Shown piece by piece: positions 1-8,381 of a stretch of 64,000 nt of DNA (positions are counted from its first letter, which is position 1; each line of letters opens with the position of its first letter). A model generated the notes under the pieces. It saw only the letters and a program-made list of their open reading frames with translations, had not been told where the DNA came from and did no database searches. The DNA comes from Mesobacillus boroniphilus (GTDB taxonomy: Bacteria; Bacillota; Bacilli; Bacillales; Cytobacillaceae). Position numbers and translations under genes: made by a program. The DNA lies in assembly GCF_018424685.1 (NCBI RefSeq), contig NZ_QTKX01000003.1, forward strand, positions 649,234-713,233, read 5' to 3'.

Positions 1-1
1 T

Positions 2-121
2 TGGCGCCGGCCAGGTTTTACAGTAGAACTTGGCTTCGGTATAAACCCGCTGCCGCTGTCTCAATTCGATGAGATTTATGAAGAAGCATTGGGGATATTC
101 CTCGCTGGACTTTATCTATGA
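2..121 (+). CDS. C-terminal end of an M14-family peptidase (partial, 5' end outside window)
   Basis: An open frame enters from the left edge and stops with TGA at 119-121, leaving 39 residues. The tail (PGFTVELGFGINPLPLSQFD, then a segment ending in LAGLYL) resembles the end of Bacillus gamma-D-glutamyl-diamino acid endopeptidase-type M14 zinc peptidases, where the TVELG segment carries the general-base glutamate. Only the C-terminus is visible, so activity and any LysM or signal sequence cannot be judged. A hairpin with a T-run follows directly, which fits a real 3' end. Confidence 0.6.
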   Translation, partial: WRRPGFTVELGFGINPLPLSQFDEIYEEALGIFLAGLYL

Positions 122-127
122 AAAAGC

Positions 128-153
128 AGATCACCTGAAAAGGTGGTCTTTTT
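128..153 (+). terminator. Rho-independent terminator after the M14 peptidase fragment
   Basis: An 8-bp stem (agatcacc / ggtggtct, one G-U pair) has a 6-nt loop and runs into a T-rich stretch, seven bases after the stop codon. Confidence 0.6.
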
Positions 154-208
154 CTATATCAGTAGTTGGATTTATCTGGTAAAATAAAGTTTATGAGGGG
201 GGAGTTAG

Positions 209-637
209 TTGACTTATTCAGGAAATATATCCAAAAATATTTTGTGGGGAATCATTTTCATGAGCGCATTTATCCTGCCAAATTTAAGCTGGATGATCCG
301 GGTTACAATCACTCTTGCCGTGGTGGTAATTACTTTACATCAAGTCCAATTAACGATTACCTCAGATCAGCTTGATTATAAAATTAAATTCTTTAAGCTT
401 ACGCTTTACAGGAAGATTCTTACGCCAGAGAAAATCAAAAAAATTAAGTTCGGTCGGATTGGCTGGACGACGAAGAATGCAGTGGTGAAGGTAAGAAGAG
501 GCTTCAATTTCAATGTTGCGCACTTTTACAGTGAACAGCTTATTCGTGAGCTTGAAGAATTTGCTTTGGCGAATAAAATTGAGATCCAAAAAACAAAGGA
601 TTATCTGCTGCTAGAAAAATACTATTCACATAACTAA
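209..637 (+). CDS. Small membrane protein with PH-like C-terminal half, function unknown
   Basis: A 142-residue protein starts with TTG at 209. That start follows a GGGGGAG Shine-Dalgarno with good spacing; the nearby ATG at 193 is in another frame. The N-terminal ~45 residues contain two hydrophobic segments (ILWGIIFMSAFIL and ITLAVVVITL). The rest is soluble, basic and beta-rich (DQLDYKIKFFKLTLYRK, then VVKVRRGFNF), an arrangement seen in small Bacillus membrane proteins with a PH-like domain. I do not recognise a named family with certainty. It stands alone and converges with the M14 carboxypeptidase gene, sharing the hairpin between them. Confidence 0.6.
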   Translation: MTYSGNISKNILWGIIFMSAFILPNLSWMIRVTITLAVVVITLHQVQLTITSDQLDYKIKFFKLTLYRKILTPEKIKKIKFGRIGWTTKNAVVKVRRGFNFNVAHFYSEQLIRELEEFALANKIEIQKTKDYLLLEKYYSHN

Positions 638-640
638 AAT

Positions 641-668
641 AGCATCGGACAAGGGCCCGATGCTTTTA
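641..668. terminator. Shared terminator hairpin between convergent genes
   Basis: The stem agcatcgg / ccgatgct sits between the + strand stop at 637 and the - strand stop at 675. It has A-rich and T-rich flanks, so it can serve both strands. Confidence 0.6.
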
Positions 669-674
669 TCATGA

Positions 675-3053
675 TTATTTTTCAAAAATGCTGTTGGAAA
701 GAAGTCGGAATAGGTAGTCTGTATGGTCGCGGAAGCCTGCTTCGAGGCCAATCAGCGTAACATCCTTATCCTGTTCTTTCACGATGACTGCCTTACCCTG
801 TGCTTCCGCATTGTTTTTCCAGTGTCCGGCAACAAAGAAGTCGGAGTTGTTGTCAAATGTTGCGGATACCTCGTCGTTTTCGGTGTTTTCATACCAGACA
901 GGGCGGTAAACAAAACCGATATCATCCTCGCCGTATCCTCCCGTCACACCTTCACCGCTGTAATCAACCTTTGCAATCCCGTTGCTGCTGTAGCCTGCGA
1001 TGACAACTTCATCATCGGTAAGTCCCAATGCCTTTGTCGCGAGGGATGCGCCTGCCCCAACTGCGATATACTTCCCACCATTATTTAAAAATTCTTCTAC
1101 ATTGGTTTTGAAACTATCAAACTGGCCTGGATTCTGGAAACCAAACTCTTTATTGCCTGCACGTGATTGTGTTTTTGCAATCAATCCTTCCGTTCCGCTG
1201 TAAACAAATACATCAAAGCCAGAGATACCTTTTTCAGCCACTTCTACTGGTGTTACTTCAGTAACATTGAATCCAAGGCGTTTCAGCGCAAGTTTCGTTC
1301 CTGAATGAGACTGAGCCTTGTTCATGCCGCCATCCTTCAAAATCGCAACCTTCAAGTTCCCAACTTCGGCTGCATCAGCTGGAACCTTTGCTGATTCAAT
1401 GTGCAGTCCGGATTGTTTTACTGCTGCTGAAATCACATTCGCCGCTGCTTCTGTGTAAAAATTACCTTCCTGATCGCGCTTAACTTTGACTCCTTGCTGT
1501 AGGAGCGTATTCACCAAGTTAACAGCTTTCACTGAACTGTTCGGAATCAAGAATGGACCTTTGCCATTGACAGAACCCTGCCCCTGGACCTGGTTCACTT
1601 TAGTCGCTGACACATCAAACTCGCTTTGAACCGCAATTGCTTCAAAGCCCCAGAGCTCTGGCAGGCTCCATGCTGAAATATCATACATGGCATCCACATC
1701 TTCAGTGATGTCCTCGCCATCCCACAGCATCGTATTGGCAAGGCCGGCTTTTGCCTGATCCATTTTAACGAGGTATGTGCCTTTAGGATAAGACTTTCCG
1801 TCCGCTGTAAAAGCTTTGGAAGCCTGGACGACTTCGATGTCGTTTTTCTGCAGATGATTGACAGCCTTATGTGTTACTGTTGGATCTTCTGAATCAACCG
1901 GGAGTACATAGGCAGTCGGGAAGAAGCCTTCTTCATGGAATGGGTGGTCAAAATTGATGCCTCGCTTGAACAATTCAATCTGATCATTGATCATTTCTTG
2001 CTTGTTGTCGGTTGCGTTTTTCAGTGCGCCCATGATGGCATCATACATCCAGCGAACGCCGTCGAGGTCATTCGTTGGCGCTTCAAGCGTGTGGCCGTAT
2101 GCTCCGTGGTACATCGCATACATTGGCGTGAAAATCGGCGGATAATCATCCCAGCCTTCTGCGTCATCACGCTGAGGAATATATGTACCAACCATATTTT
2201 TATACAGGTTTCCAGAGTAAGTTCCCTTGTTGGACATGATTTCTGTTTCCATCGCTTCAGCCAGATCCATTGCCCATTTTTCATATAAATCATATTCGTA
2301 ATTTGGGTTGTGCGGAACCGTACAAGGCTCAATAAGACCCTGCTTGTTCGGTGCATAATTTTTAACATAGCCATGAGTATCAAGGAAGACCATAGGATTC
2401 CATTCCTTGATCAGGGCGACAGTTTCCTGGGTTTCTGGCTGTGACTGGGTGATGAAGTCACGGTTCAAATCGATTCCTTCTCCGTTGAAACGTGTAGCTT
2501 CAATCCGGCCATCAGGATTCTGGACAACATTGAAAATCAAGATGTTATTTTCGAGGATTTCCTTTGTTGTATCATCATTTTCAAGAGCAAAGCGCTCGAT
2601 CAGCTGCATGACAGCGTCACTGCCGATAAACTCAGTGCCATGGATGGAGCCATTGATCATGATTGGCACCTTGAAGTCGGGGTTCTCTTCAATCCAGTCC
2701 TGTGCTTTTCCAGGGTTTTTGAACATTTGTTTTCTTAATGCCTGAATCTTGCCGAACTTGCCTTGAGTGTCAGGTGCGGCAATCGTAACGACATAAAGAG
2801 GCTGTCCTGTTGATGATTGGCCTTTTACTTCAACCTTCACACGATTGGATTGCTTCTCGATTTGTGCAAGCTTATCGCCGATTTCCGAGAATTTCATAAA
2901 ATCATAGTTTTCGCTGTTAAACAAGCTGCCGTCCTTTTCTTCATATGCATTTACGTAATTCCACTTCAAAGACCCCGCGAGTGCCGGAGTCCAGGGGGAG
3001 GATGCCAGCAAACTTGCAGCTACAACACCCGAGATAATTTTTTTATGCTTCAT
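675..3053 (-). CDS. Secreted M14-family zinc carboxypeptidase
   Basis: A 792-residue exoenzyme. Residues 1-26 form a Sec signal peptide (basic MKHKK, hydrophobic core, likely cleavage after PALA). The M14 domain follows at about 50-400. It shows the zinc motif in NGSIHGTEFIG (HxxE), the substrate/C-terminus-binding region PDGRIEATRFNGEGIDLNRD, the third zinc histidine in FLDTHGY, and a likely general-base Glu in HTLEAPTND. The C-terminal ~230 residues (from VAILKDGGMNKAQ) look like a class-I glutamine-amidotransferase-like fold without an obvious catalytic triad. This two-domain layout is known among Bacillus secreted M14 proteins. It probably hydrolyses peptides or cell-wall peptides outside the cell. 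The start is supported by an ACGGAGG site upstream. It is monocistronic. Confidence 0.85.
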   Translation of the reverse strand: MKHKKIISGVVAASLLASSPWTPALAGSLKWNYVNAYEEKDGSLFNSENYDFMKFSEIGDKLAQIEKQSNRVKVEVKGQSSTGQPLYVVTIAAPDTQGKFGKIQALRKQMFKNPGKAQDWIEENPDFKVPIMINGSIHGTEFIGSDAVMQLIERFALENDDTTKEILENNILIFNVVQNPDGRIEATRFNGEGIDLNRDFITQSQPETQETVALIKEWNPMVFLDTHGYVKNYAPNKQGLIEPCTVPHNPNYEYDLYEKWAMDLAEAMETEIMSNKGTYSGNLYKNMVGTYIPQRDDAEGWDDYPPIFTPMYAMYHGAYGHTLEAPTNDLDGVRWMYDAIMGALKNATDNKQEMINDQIELFKRGINFDHPFHEEGFFPTAYVLPVDSEDPTVTHKAVNHLQKNDIEVVQASKAFTADGKSYPKGTYLVKMDQAKAGLANTMLWDGEDITEDVDAMYDISAWSLPELWGFEAIAVQSEFDVSATKVNQVQGQGSVNGKGPFLIPNSSVKAVNLVNTLLQQGVKVKRDQEGNFYTEAAANVISAAVKQSGLHIESAKVPADAAEVGNLKVAILKDGGMNKAQSHSGTKLALKRLGFNVTEVTPVEVAEKGISGFDVFVYSGTEGLIAKTQSRAGNKEFGFQNPGQFDSFKTNVEEFLNNGGKYIAVGAGASLATKALGLTDDEVVIAGYSSNGIAKVDYSGEGVTGGYGEDDIGFVYRPVWYENTENDEVSATFDNNSDFFVAGHWKNNAEAQGKAVIVKEQDKDVTLIGLEAGFRDHTDYLFRLLSNSIFEK

Positions 3054-3242
3054 TTATGTATTCCTCCGTGATAAGTATTTGTATATTTATACATAATAAT
3101 CATTAAATATTATTACGGCAATCGTACTAAATTCCTAAATATTTGTCTCGGCAGCATAAGCCTTGATTTTGCTTGATTTTAGCGTCGTTGGGAAATAAAT
3201 CAGATGAAGATATAGGAAGATAGTCACCCTGCAGGAGCAAAA

Positions 3243-3270
3243 TAAAAAAACAGGGCTTGATACCCTGTTT
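3243..3270 (-). terminator. Terminator of the DUF948 gene
   Basis: On the - strand the stem acaggg / ccctgt is followed by a run of seven T residues, immediately after the stop codon at 3269. Confidence 0.7.
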
Positions 3271-3637
3271 ATTGTGGCTGCATTGTACGATTACGATGCT
3301 TTCGATTCCACTGTCTTGCCTTATATTTCTGTTCAAGATCAGCGACAGGTTTTGCAACAAGCGCGTTCTTGAATTCAAGAGGGGTCTGTTTTACTGAAAA
3401 AACAACTGTATTGACAGCTTTCTTTTTCTTTTCAAAATCAGTCATAAGCTTTTGCTGTTTAAACTTAAGTGAATCCGTTTCTTCTTTGATTGCATTGGTT
3501 TTTGTCTGGACACGAGATGCTGTCTCCTGAAGACTTTCAATCGTTGGCTTGGCGTCTTTATATGTTTTATAAACGACATATCCAAGATAAGCCAGGGCAG
3601 CCACGATGACAGCGAGGCTAACATAGACAATGATCAT
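3269..3637 (-). CDS. DUF948 general-stress protein (YtxG-like)
   Basis: A 122-residue protein. The ATG at 3637 lies behind a perfect AAGGAGGT; a longer frame from 3682 has no such site. Residues 2-22 form one transmembrane helix (IIVYVSLAVIVAALAYLGYV). The rest is a polar helical segment with heptad character (SLQETASRVQTKTNAIKEE), which may form a coiled coil. This is the layout of DUF948 proteins such as B. subtilis YtxG, whose operon is controlled by sigma-B. The usual YtxH partner is not adjacent. A possible sigma-B-like promoter lies at 3675-3700. Molecular function is unknown. Confidence 0.75.
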   Translation of the reverse strand: MIIVYVSLAVIVAALAYLGYVVYKTYKDAKPTIESLQETASRVQTKTNAIKEETDSLKFKQQKLMTDFEKKKKAVNTVVFSVKQTPLEFKNALVAKPVADLEQKYKARQWNRKHRNRTMQPQ

Positions 3638-3674
3638 AATTCTACCTCCTTCAAATTTACTCCTTAAAGAGTAT

Positions 3675-3700
3675 TTACCCATTAATGTTCAATTTTAAAA
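3675..3700 (-). promoter_or_regulatory. Possible sigma-B-like promoter for the DUF948 gene
   Basis: Read on the - strand, TTTTAA, a 14-nt spacer and GGGTAA resemble the sigma-B consensus GTTTAA-N12-14-GGGTAT. The first G of the -35 is missing. Support comes mainly from the known sigma-B control of ytxG relatives. Confidence 0.35.
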
Positions 3701-3781
3701 GGAGAAATGCTCCAGCAAAGGAAGGGACATTTTGGAAATGGTATAATTACTGTAAAACCTTTTAAGATCGGAGAATTTTTT

Positions 3782-4102
3782 ATGAATAGATTTGTCGTGC
3801 TTCTGAAAGATAAACGGAAAGGAGAACTGGATTCCAGCCTGCTAGCAAGGCATATTGACCACCTGAGGCAGTTAAACCAGGCAGGGAAACTGATGGTTGC
3901 CGGACCTTTTAAAAATAACGAACAAGCAATGATCATCCTGAATTGCGAAGATATCGATGAAGCGATCAAGCTAGTAGAAAGAGATCCGTTCATAAAAGAG
4001 GAGTACTACAATACATATGACATCAATGAATTAATCATCGCCAACGAAGAAAATAACTGGCTGATGGACAGTCCGCAAACTACGGGAAATCTGGTTCACT
4101 AA
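3782..4102 (+). CDS. YciI-family (YCII domain) protein
   Basis: A 106-residue protein starting at MNRFVVLLKD, with CGGAG upstream of the ATG. It has the YCII dimeric alpha/beta-barrel pattern: N-terminal FVVLLKDKRKGELD, then the histidine-containing segment ARHIDHLRQLNQAGKLMVAGP, then IDEAIKLVERDPFI. YciI relatives are small enzymes or enzyme-like proteins, some with dehydrochlorinase-type chemistry, but most have no known substrate. It is monocistronic and converges on the acidic repeat protein, with a perfect hairpin between them. Confidence 0.75.
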   Translation: MNRFVVLLKDKRKGELDSSLLARHIDHLRQLNQAGKLMVAGPFKNNEQAMIILNCEDIDEAIKLVERDPFIKEEYYNTYDINELIIANEENNWLMDSPQTTGNLVH

Positions 4103-4117
4103 TGGATTATATTAAAG

Positions 4118-4148
4118 AAAGGACTTCCAGCTAAGCTGGAAGTCCTTT
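4118..4148. terminator. Bidirectional terminator
   Basis: A perfect 14-bp inverted repeat (aaaggacttccagc / gctggaagtccttt) with a 3-nt loop lies between the YciI gene and the convergent repeat-protein gene. A-runs and T-runs at the ends suit both strands. Confidence 0.8.
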
Positions 4149-4165
4149 CAGCGGTAATAACTTAA

Positions 4166-6256
4166 TTATTTTGTTTCTTCTACGATAACTTCATCAGTCA
4201 CAGTTTTCGCAGAATCATCTGCTGACTTTTCAAAGACAGCAAGTACAGCAGAGATCAAAGCAGCAAATTTCTTCGCGATTTCACTTGCATGTACGCTAGC
4301 TTTAGACTCAGCTTTGTTCACAGCAGAAGTGTTTACTTTAGCTTCTTCAGTAGCAGTTTCATCAGCAACAACTTCCTCAGTCACTTCTTCAGTAGCAGTT
4401 TCATCAGCAACAACTTCTTCAGTCACTTCTTCAGTAGCAGTTTCATCAGCAACAACTTCCTCAGTCACTTCTTCAGTAGCAGTTTCATCAGCAACAACTT
4501 CTTCAGTCACTTCTTCAGTAGCAGTTTCATCAGCAACAACTTCCTCAGTCACTTCTTCAGTAGCAGTTTCATCAGCAACAACTTCTTCAGTCACTTCTTC
4601 AGTAGCAGTTTCATCAGCAACAACTTCCTCAGTCACTTCTTCAGTAGCAGTTTCATCAGCAACAACTTCTTCAGTCACTTCTTCAGTAGCAGTTTCATCA
4701 GCAACAACTTCCTCAGTCACTTCTTCAGTAGCAGTTTCATCAGCAACAACTTCCTCAGTCACTTCTTCAGTAGCAGTTTCATCAGTGACAACTTCCTCAG
4801 TCACTTCTTCAGTAGCAGTTTCATCAGCAACAACTTCCTCAGTCACTTCATCAGTAACAGCTTCGTCAGCAACGACTTCCTCAGTCACTTCAACAGACAA
4901 AGCAACAGCTGAATTTTTGTTAGCTTTTTCTTTAGCAACATCACTAGCATTGAAAGCTTTAGACTTCATTTTGTTAGCAATAGAAGGAGATACTTTCTCT
5001 TCTTCATCTTCTTCAGTAACATCTTCTTCAGTAACATCTTCTTCAGTCACTTCTTCTTCAGTAACATCTTCTTCAGTCACTTCTTCTTCAGTCACTTCTT
5101 CTTCAGTAACATCTTCTTCAGTCACTTCTTCTTCAGTAACATCTTCTTCAGTCACTTCTTCTTCAGTCACTTCTTCTTCAGTAACATCTTCTTCAGTCAC
5201 TTCTTCTTCAGCAACTTCTTCTTCAGTCACTTCATCTTCAGTAGCTTCTTCTTCAGCAACCTCTTCTTCAGTCACTTCATCTTCAGTCACTTCATCTTCA
5301 GTTACTTCATCTTCAGTCACTTCATCTTCAGTAGCTTCTTCTTCAGCAACGTCTTCTTCAGTCACTTCATCTTCAGTAGCTTCTTCTTCAGCAACCTCTT
5401 CTTCAGTTACTTCAACTTCAGTCACTTCAACAGACAAAGCAACAGCCGAATTTACATTAGCATTCACTTTAGCAGTTTCACTTGCGTTGAAAGCGTTGGA
5501 ATTAGCTTTGTTAACAGCAGAAGTGTTCACTTTTTCTTCAGTGTCGTCTTCATCTGTATCTTCTTCTTCGTCTTCTTCAGTTTTCACTGTTGCATCTGTA
5601 TCAAGATCGATGTCTTCAGAATCAGAGTCATTTTCTTCGTCTTCTTCAGTTTTTACAGTTGCATCTACATTTAGGTCCATGTCTTCAGAATCCTCATCAG
5701 ATTCTTCTTCATCTTCCTTTTTCATTTCAGTGTCAACGTCAAGATCAGCATCTTCATCTTCTTTGGTTGCGTCAATATCTGTTGTTTCCTCTAATTCAGT
5801 ATCAGTGTCTGTATCCTCAGTTACAACTGGTTCTGCTTCAACAACCTCTTCAACAACTGGCTCCTCAGTAACAACTTCTTCAGTTGGAACTTCCTCAGCA
5901 GGTGCTTGTTGAACAGTTGAGTGAACAGCTGCGTTTGGTGCTGCGTTCTTTTTAGCAGTTTCACTTGCATGATTGCTAGCCTGTGATTTCGCTGCATTTT
6001 CCTCAGCTTCCGCTTTTGGTGCTTTTGCTTGAGGCTTGGCAGCAGGCTTTGCTGATACAGCCGGTTTTGCTTTTACATCAGCCTTTTTATTAACAGTCTG
6101 AACCTTTGCTGGTTTCACTGCGTGAGATTGTTCAACCTTCACCTTTTCAGGTCCTGCAGCTTGAGTGAATTGTCCTCCAGTCAGTACCCCGATTGACAAT
6201 ACTCCGGCTAGCATAAAAGACTTAACAACTTTAGTTCCATTGATATAATTATTCAT
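4166..6256 (-). CDS. Secreted, highly acidic tandem-repeat protein
   Basis: A 696-residue low-complexity protein. Residues 1-33 look like a signal peptide (SFMLAGVLSIGVLTGG, likely cleavage after TQAA). A Lys/Ala/Pro-rich stretch (~35-90) follows, then a very acidic Asp/Glu region (~120-235) with repeated EEDEE-type runs. Next come about 30 short units built on TEEEV/TEEDV (~275-430), then about thirteen 14-residue units VTEEVVADETATEE (~460-640). Between blocks a non-acidic module recurs in varied form (NTSAVNKANSNAFNASETAK, KMKSKAFNASDVAKEK, NKAESKASVHASEIAKK). There is no LPXTG motif, S-layer domain or lipobox, so it is probably released or held by charge. It lies 21 nt behind the lysine-rich gene and is probably cotranscribed with it. 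Function unknown. Confidence 0.7.
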   Translation of the reverse strand: MNNYINGTKVVKSFMLAGVLSIGVLTGGQFTQAAGPEKVKVEQSHAVKPAKVQTVNKKADVKAKPAVSAKPAAKPQAKAPKAEAEENAAKSQASNHASETAKKNAAPNAAVHSTVQQAPAEEVPTEEVVTEEPVVEEVVEAEPVVTEDTDTDTELEETTDIDATKEDEDADLDVDTEMKKEDEEESDEDSEDMDLNVDATVKTEEDEENDSDSEDIDLDTDATVKTEEDEEEDTDEDDTEEKVNTSAVNKANSNAFNASETAKVNANVNSAVALSVEVTEVEVTEEEVAEEEATEDEVTEEDVAEEEATEDEVTEDEVTEDEVTEDEVTEEEVAEEEATEDEVTEEEVAEEEVTEEDVTEEEVTEEEVTEEDVTEEEVTEEDVTEEEVTEEEVTEEDVTEEEVTEEDVTEEDVTEEDEEEKVSPSIANKMKSKAFNASDVAKEKANKNSAVALSVEVTEEVVADEAVTDEVTEEVVADETATEEVTEEVVTDETATEEVTEEVVADETATEEVTEEVVADETATEEVTEEVVADETATEEVTEEVVADETATEEVTEEVVADETATEEVTEEVVADETATEEVTEEVVADETATEEVTEEVVADETATEEVTEEVVADETATEEVTEEVVADETATEEAKVNTSAVNKAESKASVHASEIAKKFAALISAVLAVFEKSADDSAKTVTDEVIVEETK
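4345..4895. repeat. 42-bp tandem repeat array inside the acidic protein gene
   Basis: About 13 near-identical 42-bp units encode the 14-residue repeat. Units alternate between two synonymous forms (cttcctc / cttcttc) over part of the array, suggesting amplification of an 84-bp pair. The leftmost and central units are nearly identical; the unit nearest 4850-4895 is degenerate. Confidence 0.9.
5000..5425. repeat. 15-bp-based tandem repeats (TEEEV/TEEDV coding)
   Basis: A second array in the same gene is built from 15-bp units of the form cttcttcagt(a/c)ac. The units carry a few variants (catcttcagt) that give Asp in place of Glu. Confidence 0.85.
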
Positions 6257-6277
6257 TTTAATAATTCGCTCCCTTTT

Positions 6278-7147
6278 TTATAATCGTGACCCGTGGCTGG
6301 TAGCATCGGTATACGTTAAAAAAGCAGGAGCTTTGAGCGGTGGCGGGGAAGGAGGGGCATTGACCCACTGGCTTCGAAAAACAGCGACTCGTGATGAATA
6401 CGGCTGTATGAGATTAAAATTAAAAGATTGATCCCAAACAAACCACTTATCGCTTAAGAAAGTGCTTGTGTTCCCATAACTTGTCCTGTCACTGGAAGGC
6501 CCCCCTGAAGCCTTCGAGCGTGAAGGAGGATTAGGCAGGTTATCGCCTTTCGGATACCTCTCATGTTGGGATGAATCGTGTTCATCTTTTTCAACGGGAG
6601 GTGTTTTTCTGCTTGCCACTTTGACGCTGCTTTTAACATCAGCCGGCTTAACTGCAGAATCCCGGGATGGCTCAACCTTATCCTTCAACCCAGGTGATTT
6701 ACGTTTTGTTTCTTTTGCGTAATCACTCTTATTATGTACGGATTTTGTAGCACCTTTAATGCTTCGGTTATTGATATGTTTTGTTCTGTTTTTTGCCTGA
6801 TTGGTCTTCTTTTTAACCACTGCCTTAGACTTTTGCGGTTTGGCTGCCTTCTCATTTTTTATTAATGATGGAGCTTTTCCTTTTGATTTCCCTGCTACAG
6901 CAGGATTCGCATCAGCTTTTGTCTGGACTGGTTTTTGATTGACAGGCTTCCTCTGCGCCGTTTGTTTTTTAACAGCAGGATCGGAAGTTTTGGCACTTTC
7001 AGCTTTATCTGGCAGAGTTATCTGCTCAGCCGCCATTGTGTGTTCAGACTTTCCGGCATTGGATCCTTTTTCAGCAAAAGCCATATCAGGCACCAACATA
7101 GCTGCACCAGCAATAAAGCCAGTAATAATCAGTTGTCGGAAGTGCAT
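6278..7147 (-). CDS. Secreted lysine-rich low-complexity protein
   Basis: A 289-residue protein starting at MHFRQLIITG. The AAGGAGG site lies inside the longer frame from 7165, so 7147 is the true start. Residues 1-25 are a signal peptide (FIAGAAMLVPDMAFA). The mature part is basic and disordered: repeated Lys/Ala/Pro/Gln stretches (AKPQKSKAVVKKKTNQAKNR) up to about residue 200. It ends in a short hydrophobic-aromatic segment (SDKWFVWDQSFNFNLIQPYS). No enzymatic motif is visible. It is the first gene of a likely bicistron with the acidic repeat protein, so the pair makes one strongly basic and one strongly acidic exported polypeptide. Function unknown. Confidence 0.65.
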   Translation of the reverse strand: MHFRQLIITGFIAGAAMLVPDMAFAEKGSNAGKSEHTMAAEQITLPDKAESAKTSDPAVKKQTAQRKPVNQKPVQTKADANPAVAGKSKGKAPSLIKNEKAAKPQKSKAVVKKKTNQAKNRTKHINNRSIKGATKSVHNKSDYAKETKRKSPGLKDKVEPSRDSAVKPADVKSSVKVASRKTPPVEKDEHDSSQHERYPKGDNLPNPPSRSKASGGPSSDRTSYGNTSTFLSDKWFVWDQSFNFNLIQPYSSRVAVFRSQWVNAPPSPPPLKAPAFLTYTDATSHGSRL

Positions 7148-7405
7148 CCTTTCACCTCCTTTCAAAGCGGCAGTCTATCTCTCAGGAATAGCATTCTGGA
7201 TATTAAACCTCTTTTTGTCGGTTTTTGATGGATTTTATGTTAAACCATTCTTTTAACCTATGAGGTTATGATACAATTTTCCCTTCTTTTTGGTACTTAT
7301 TATTCTGAGTGGTAAATAATTGGTATTCCTTTCTCTTGCCCTTTTGGAAAAAAGGAGTAAAATGATAGTTATGCTTTAACCGTTTAAATGAAAGAAGGAT
7401 GCATC

Positions 7406-8323
7406 ATGAAAAACCTTAAAATATATTTGATTCTTACTGGTGTCATGTTTTTATGGGGGATGAATGTAACGGCCCTTAAGATCATAGTAGGGAACTTCCC
7501 CCCAATTACGATTACCTCGCTCCGCGTCTTCACTGCCGGAGTCTCGGTTTTTATTATTCTATTTTTCATAAAAAAAGTCCGGCTGCCATCCCGGAAAGAA
7601 TGGTTATATATAATTGGCGGAGGAATCCTGAACGTCACTGGCCACCATCTTTTCCTCGGAATTGGCTTAAAGGAAACATCGGCAGTAAATGGAGGACTGA
7701 TCCTCGGGCTGGGACCATTGCTGACTGCATTAATGGCTATTTTGTTCCTTGGAAGAAACTTGACATTTGTACGGACTCTTGGCTTTATTTTTGGAGGTAT
7801 TGGCGTCACTTTGACTGTATTGGCAGGAAGCACAGGCTTGTCAGGAATGTCGATCGGTGATTTTTATGTGTTTCTGTCGATTTTTTCACAGGCGATCAGC
7901 TTCATCATTATTTCTAAAGCTGCGAAAACCCTGGATCCCCGTCTGTTAACGGGATATATGCTTGTCTTTGGTTCAATTCTGCTGTTTTTTATCGGACTAT
8001 GGAAGGAGCCAGATGGATTAACGAGCCTGGGAAATGGTTCCCTTGGATTGTGGAGCATATTTTTTGCATCAGCGATTTTCGCCACGGCAGTAGGCCATAT
8101 GCTCTACAATTATGCAATTGGCAAAGCCGGACCGGCGGAAGCATCAATTTTCCTTAATTTAAATACATTCCTTTCAATCTTGTTCGCAGCCATCTTCCTT
8201 GGGGAAAATATTACATCCTCTCACCTGTTGGGACTGATTTTCATCGTTTCCGGTGTCATATTCGGTTCAGGAGCGCTTGAGGAATTGGTGTTGAGAAACA
8301 AGATGAAACGGAACGCAGCTTAA
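7406..8323 (+). CDS. EamA/DMT-family transporter
   Basis: A 305-residue membrane protein with about ten hydrophobic helices and an internal duplication of the EamA domain (roughly 5-140 and 150-290). The N-terminus MKNLKIYLILTGVMFLWGMN and the C-terminal block ASIFLNLNTFLSILFAAIFL are typical of drug/metabolite exporters. The ATG at 7406 follows AGAAGGA; an in-frame ATG at 7388 has no ribosome binding site. Substrate cannot be deduced. It is a single gene, divergent from the secreted repeat-protein pair. Confidence 0.85.
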   Translation: MKNLKIYLILTGVMFLWGMNVTALKIIVGNFPPITITSLRVFTAGVSVFIILFFIKKVRLPSRKEWLYIIGGGILNVTGHHLFLGIGLKETSAVNGGLILGLGPLLTALMAILFLGRNLTFVRTLGFIFGGIGVTLTVLAGSTGLSGMSIGDFYVFLSIFSQAISFIIISKAAKTLDPRLLTGYMLVFGSILLFFIGLWKEPDGLTSLGNGSLGLWSIFFASAIFATAVGHMLYNYAIGKAGPAEASIFLNLNTFLSILFAAIFLGENITSSHLLGLIFIVSGVIFGSGALEELVLRNKMKRNAA

Positions 8324-8338
8324 TATTGAAATTGGATG

Positions 8339-8361
8339 CAGGGCTTCGGCTCTGTTTTTTT
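8339..8361 (+). terminator. Terminator after the EamA transporter
   Basis: A cagggc / gctctg stem with a TTCG tetraloop, followed by eight T residues. Confidence 0.7.
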
Positions 8362-8381
8362 GTCTAGGTTAAAATGAAACC

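Noticed and set aside
3127-3378. 83-codon - strand frame before the DUF948 terminator
   Set aside because: It overlaps the DUF948 gene in another frame and crosses its terminator; there is no ribosome binding site.
4289-4912. Second + strand frame over the 42-bp repeats (Phe/Ser-rich)
   Set aside because: Same cause: mirror of a repetitive gene, with no start signals.
4314-5912. Long open frame (532 codons) on the + strand opposite the acidic repeat gene, Ser/Thr/Val-rich
   Set aside because: It arises because the repeat units lack stops on the other strand; it has no ribosome binding site, and the - strand frame has a signal peptide and start signals.
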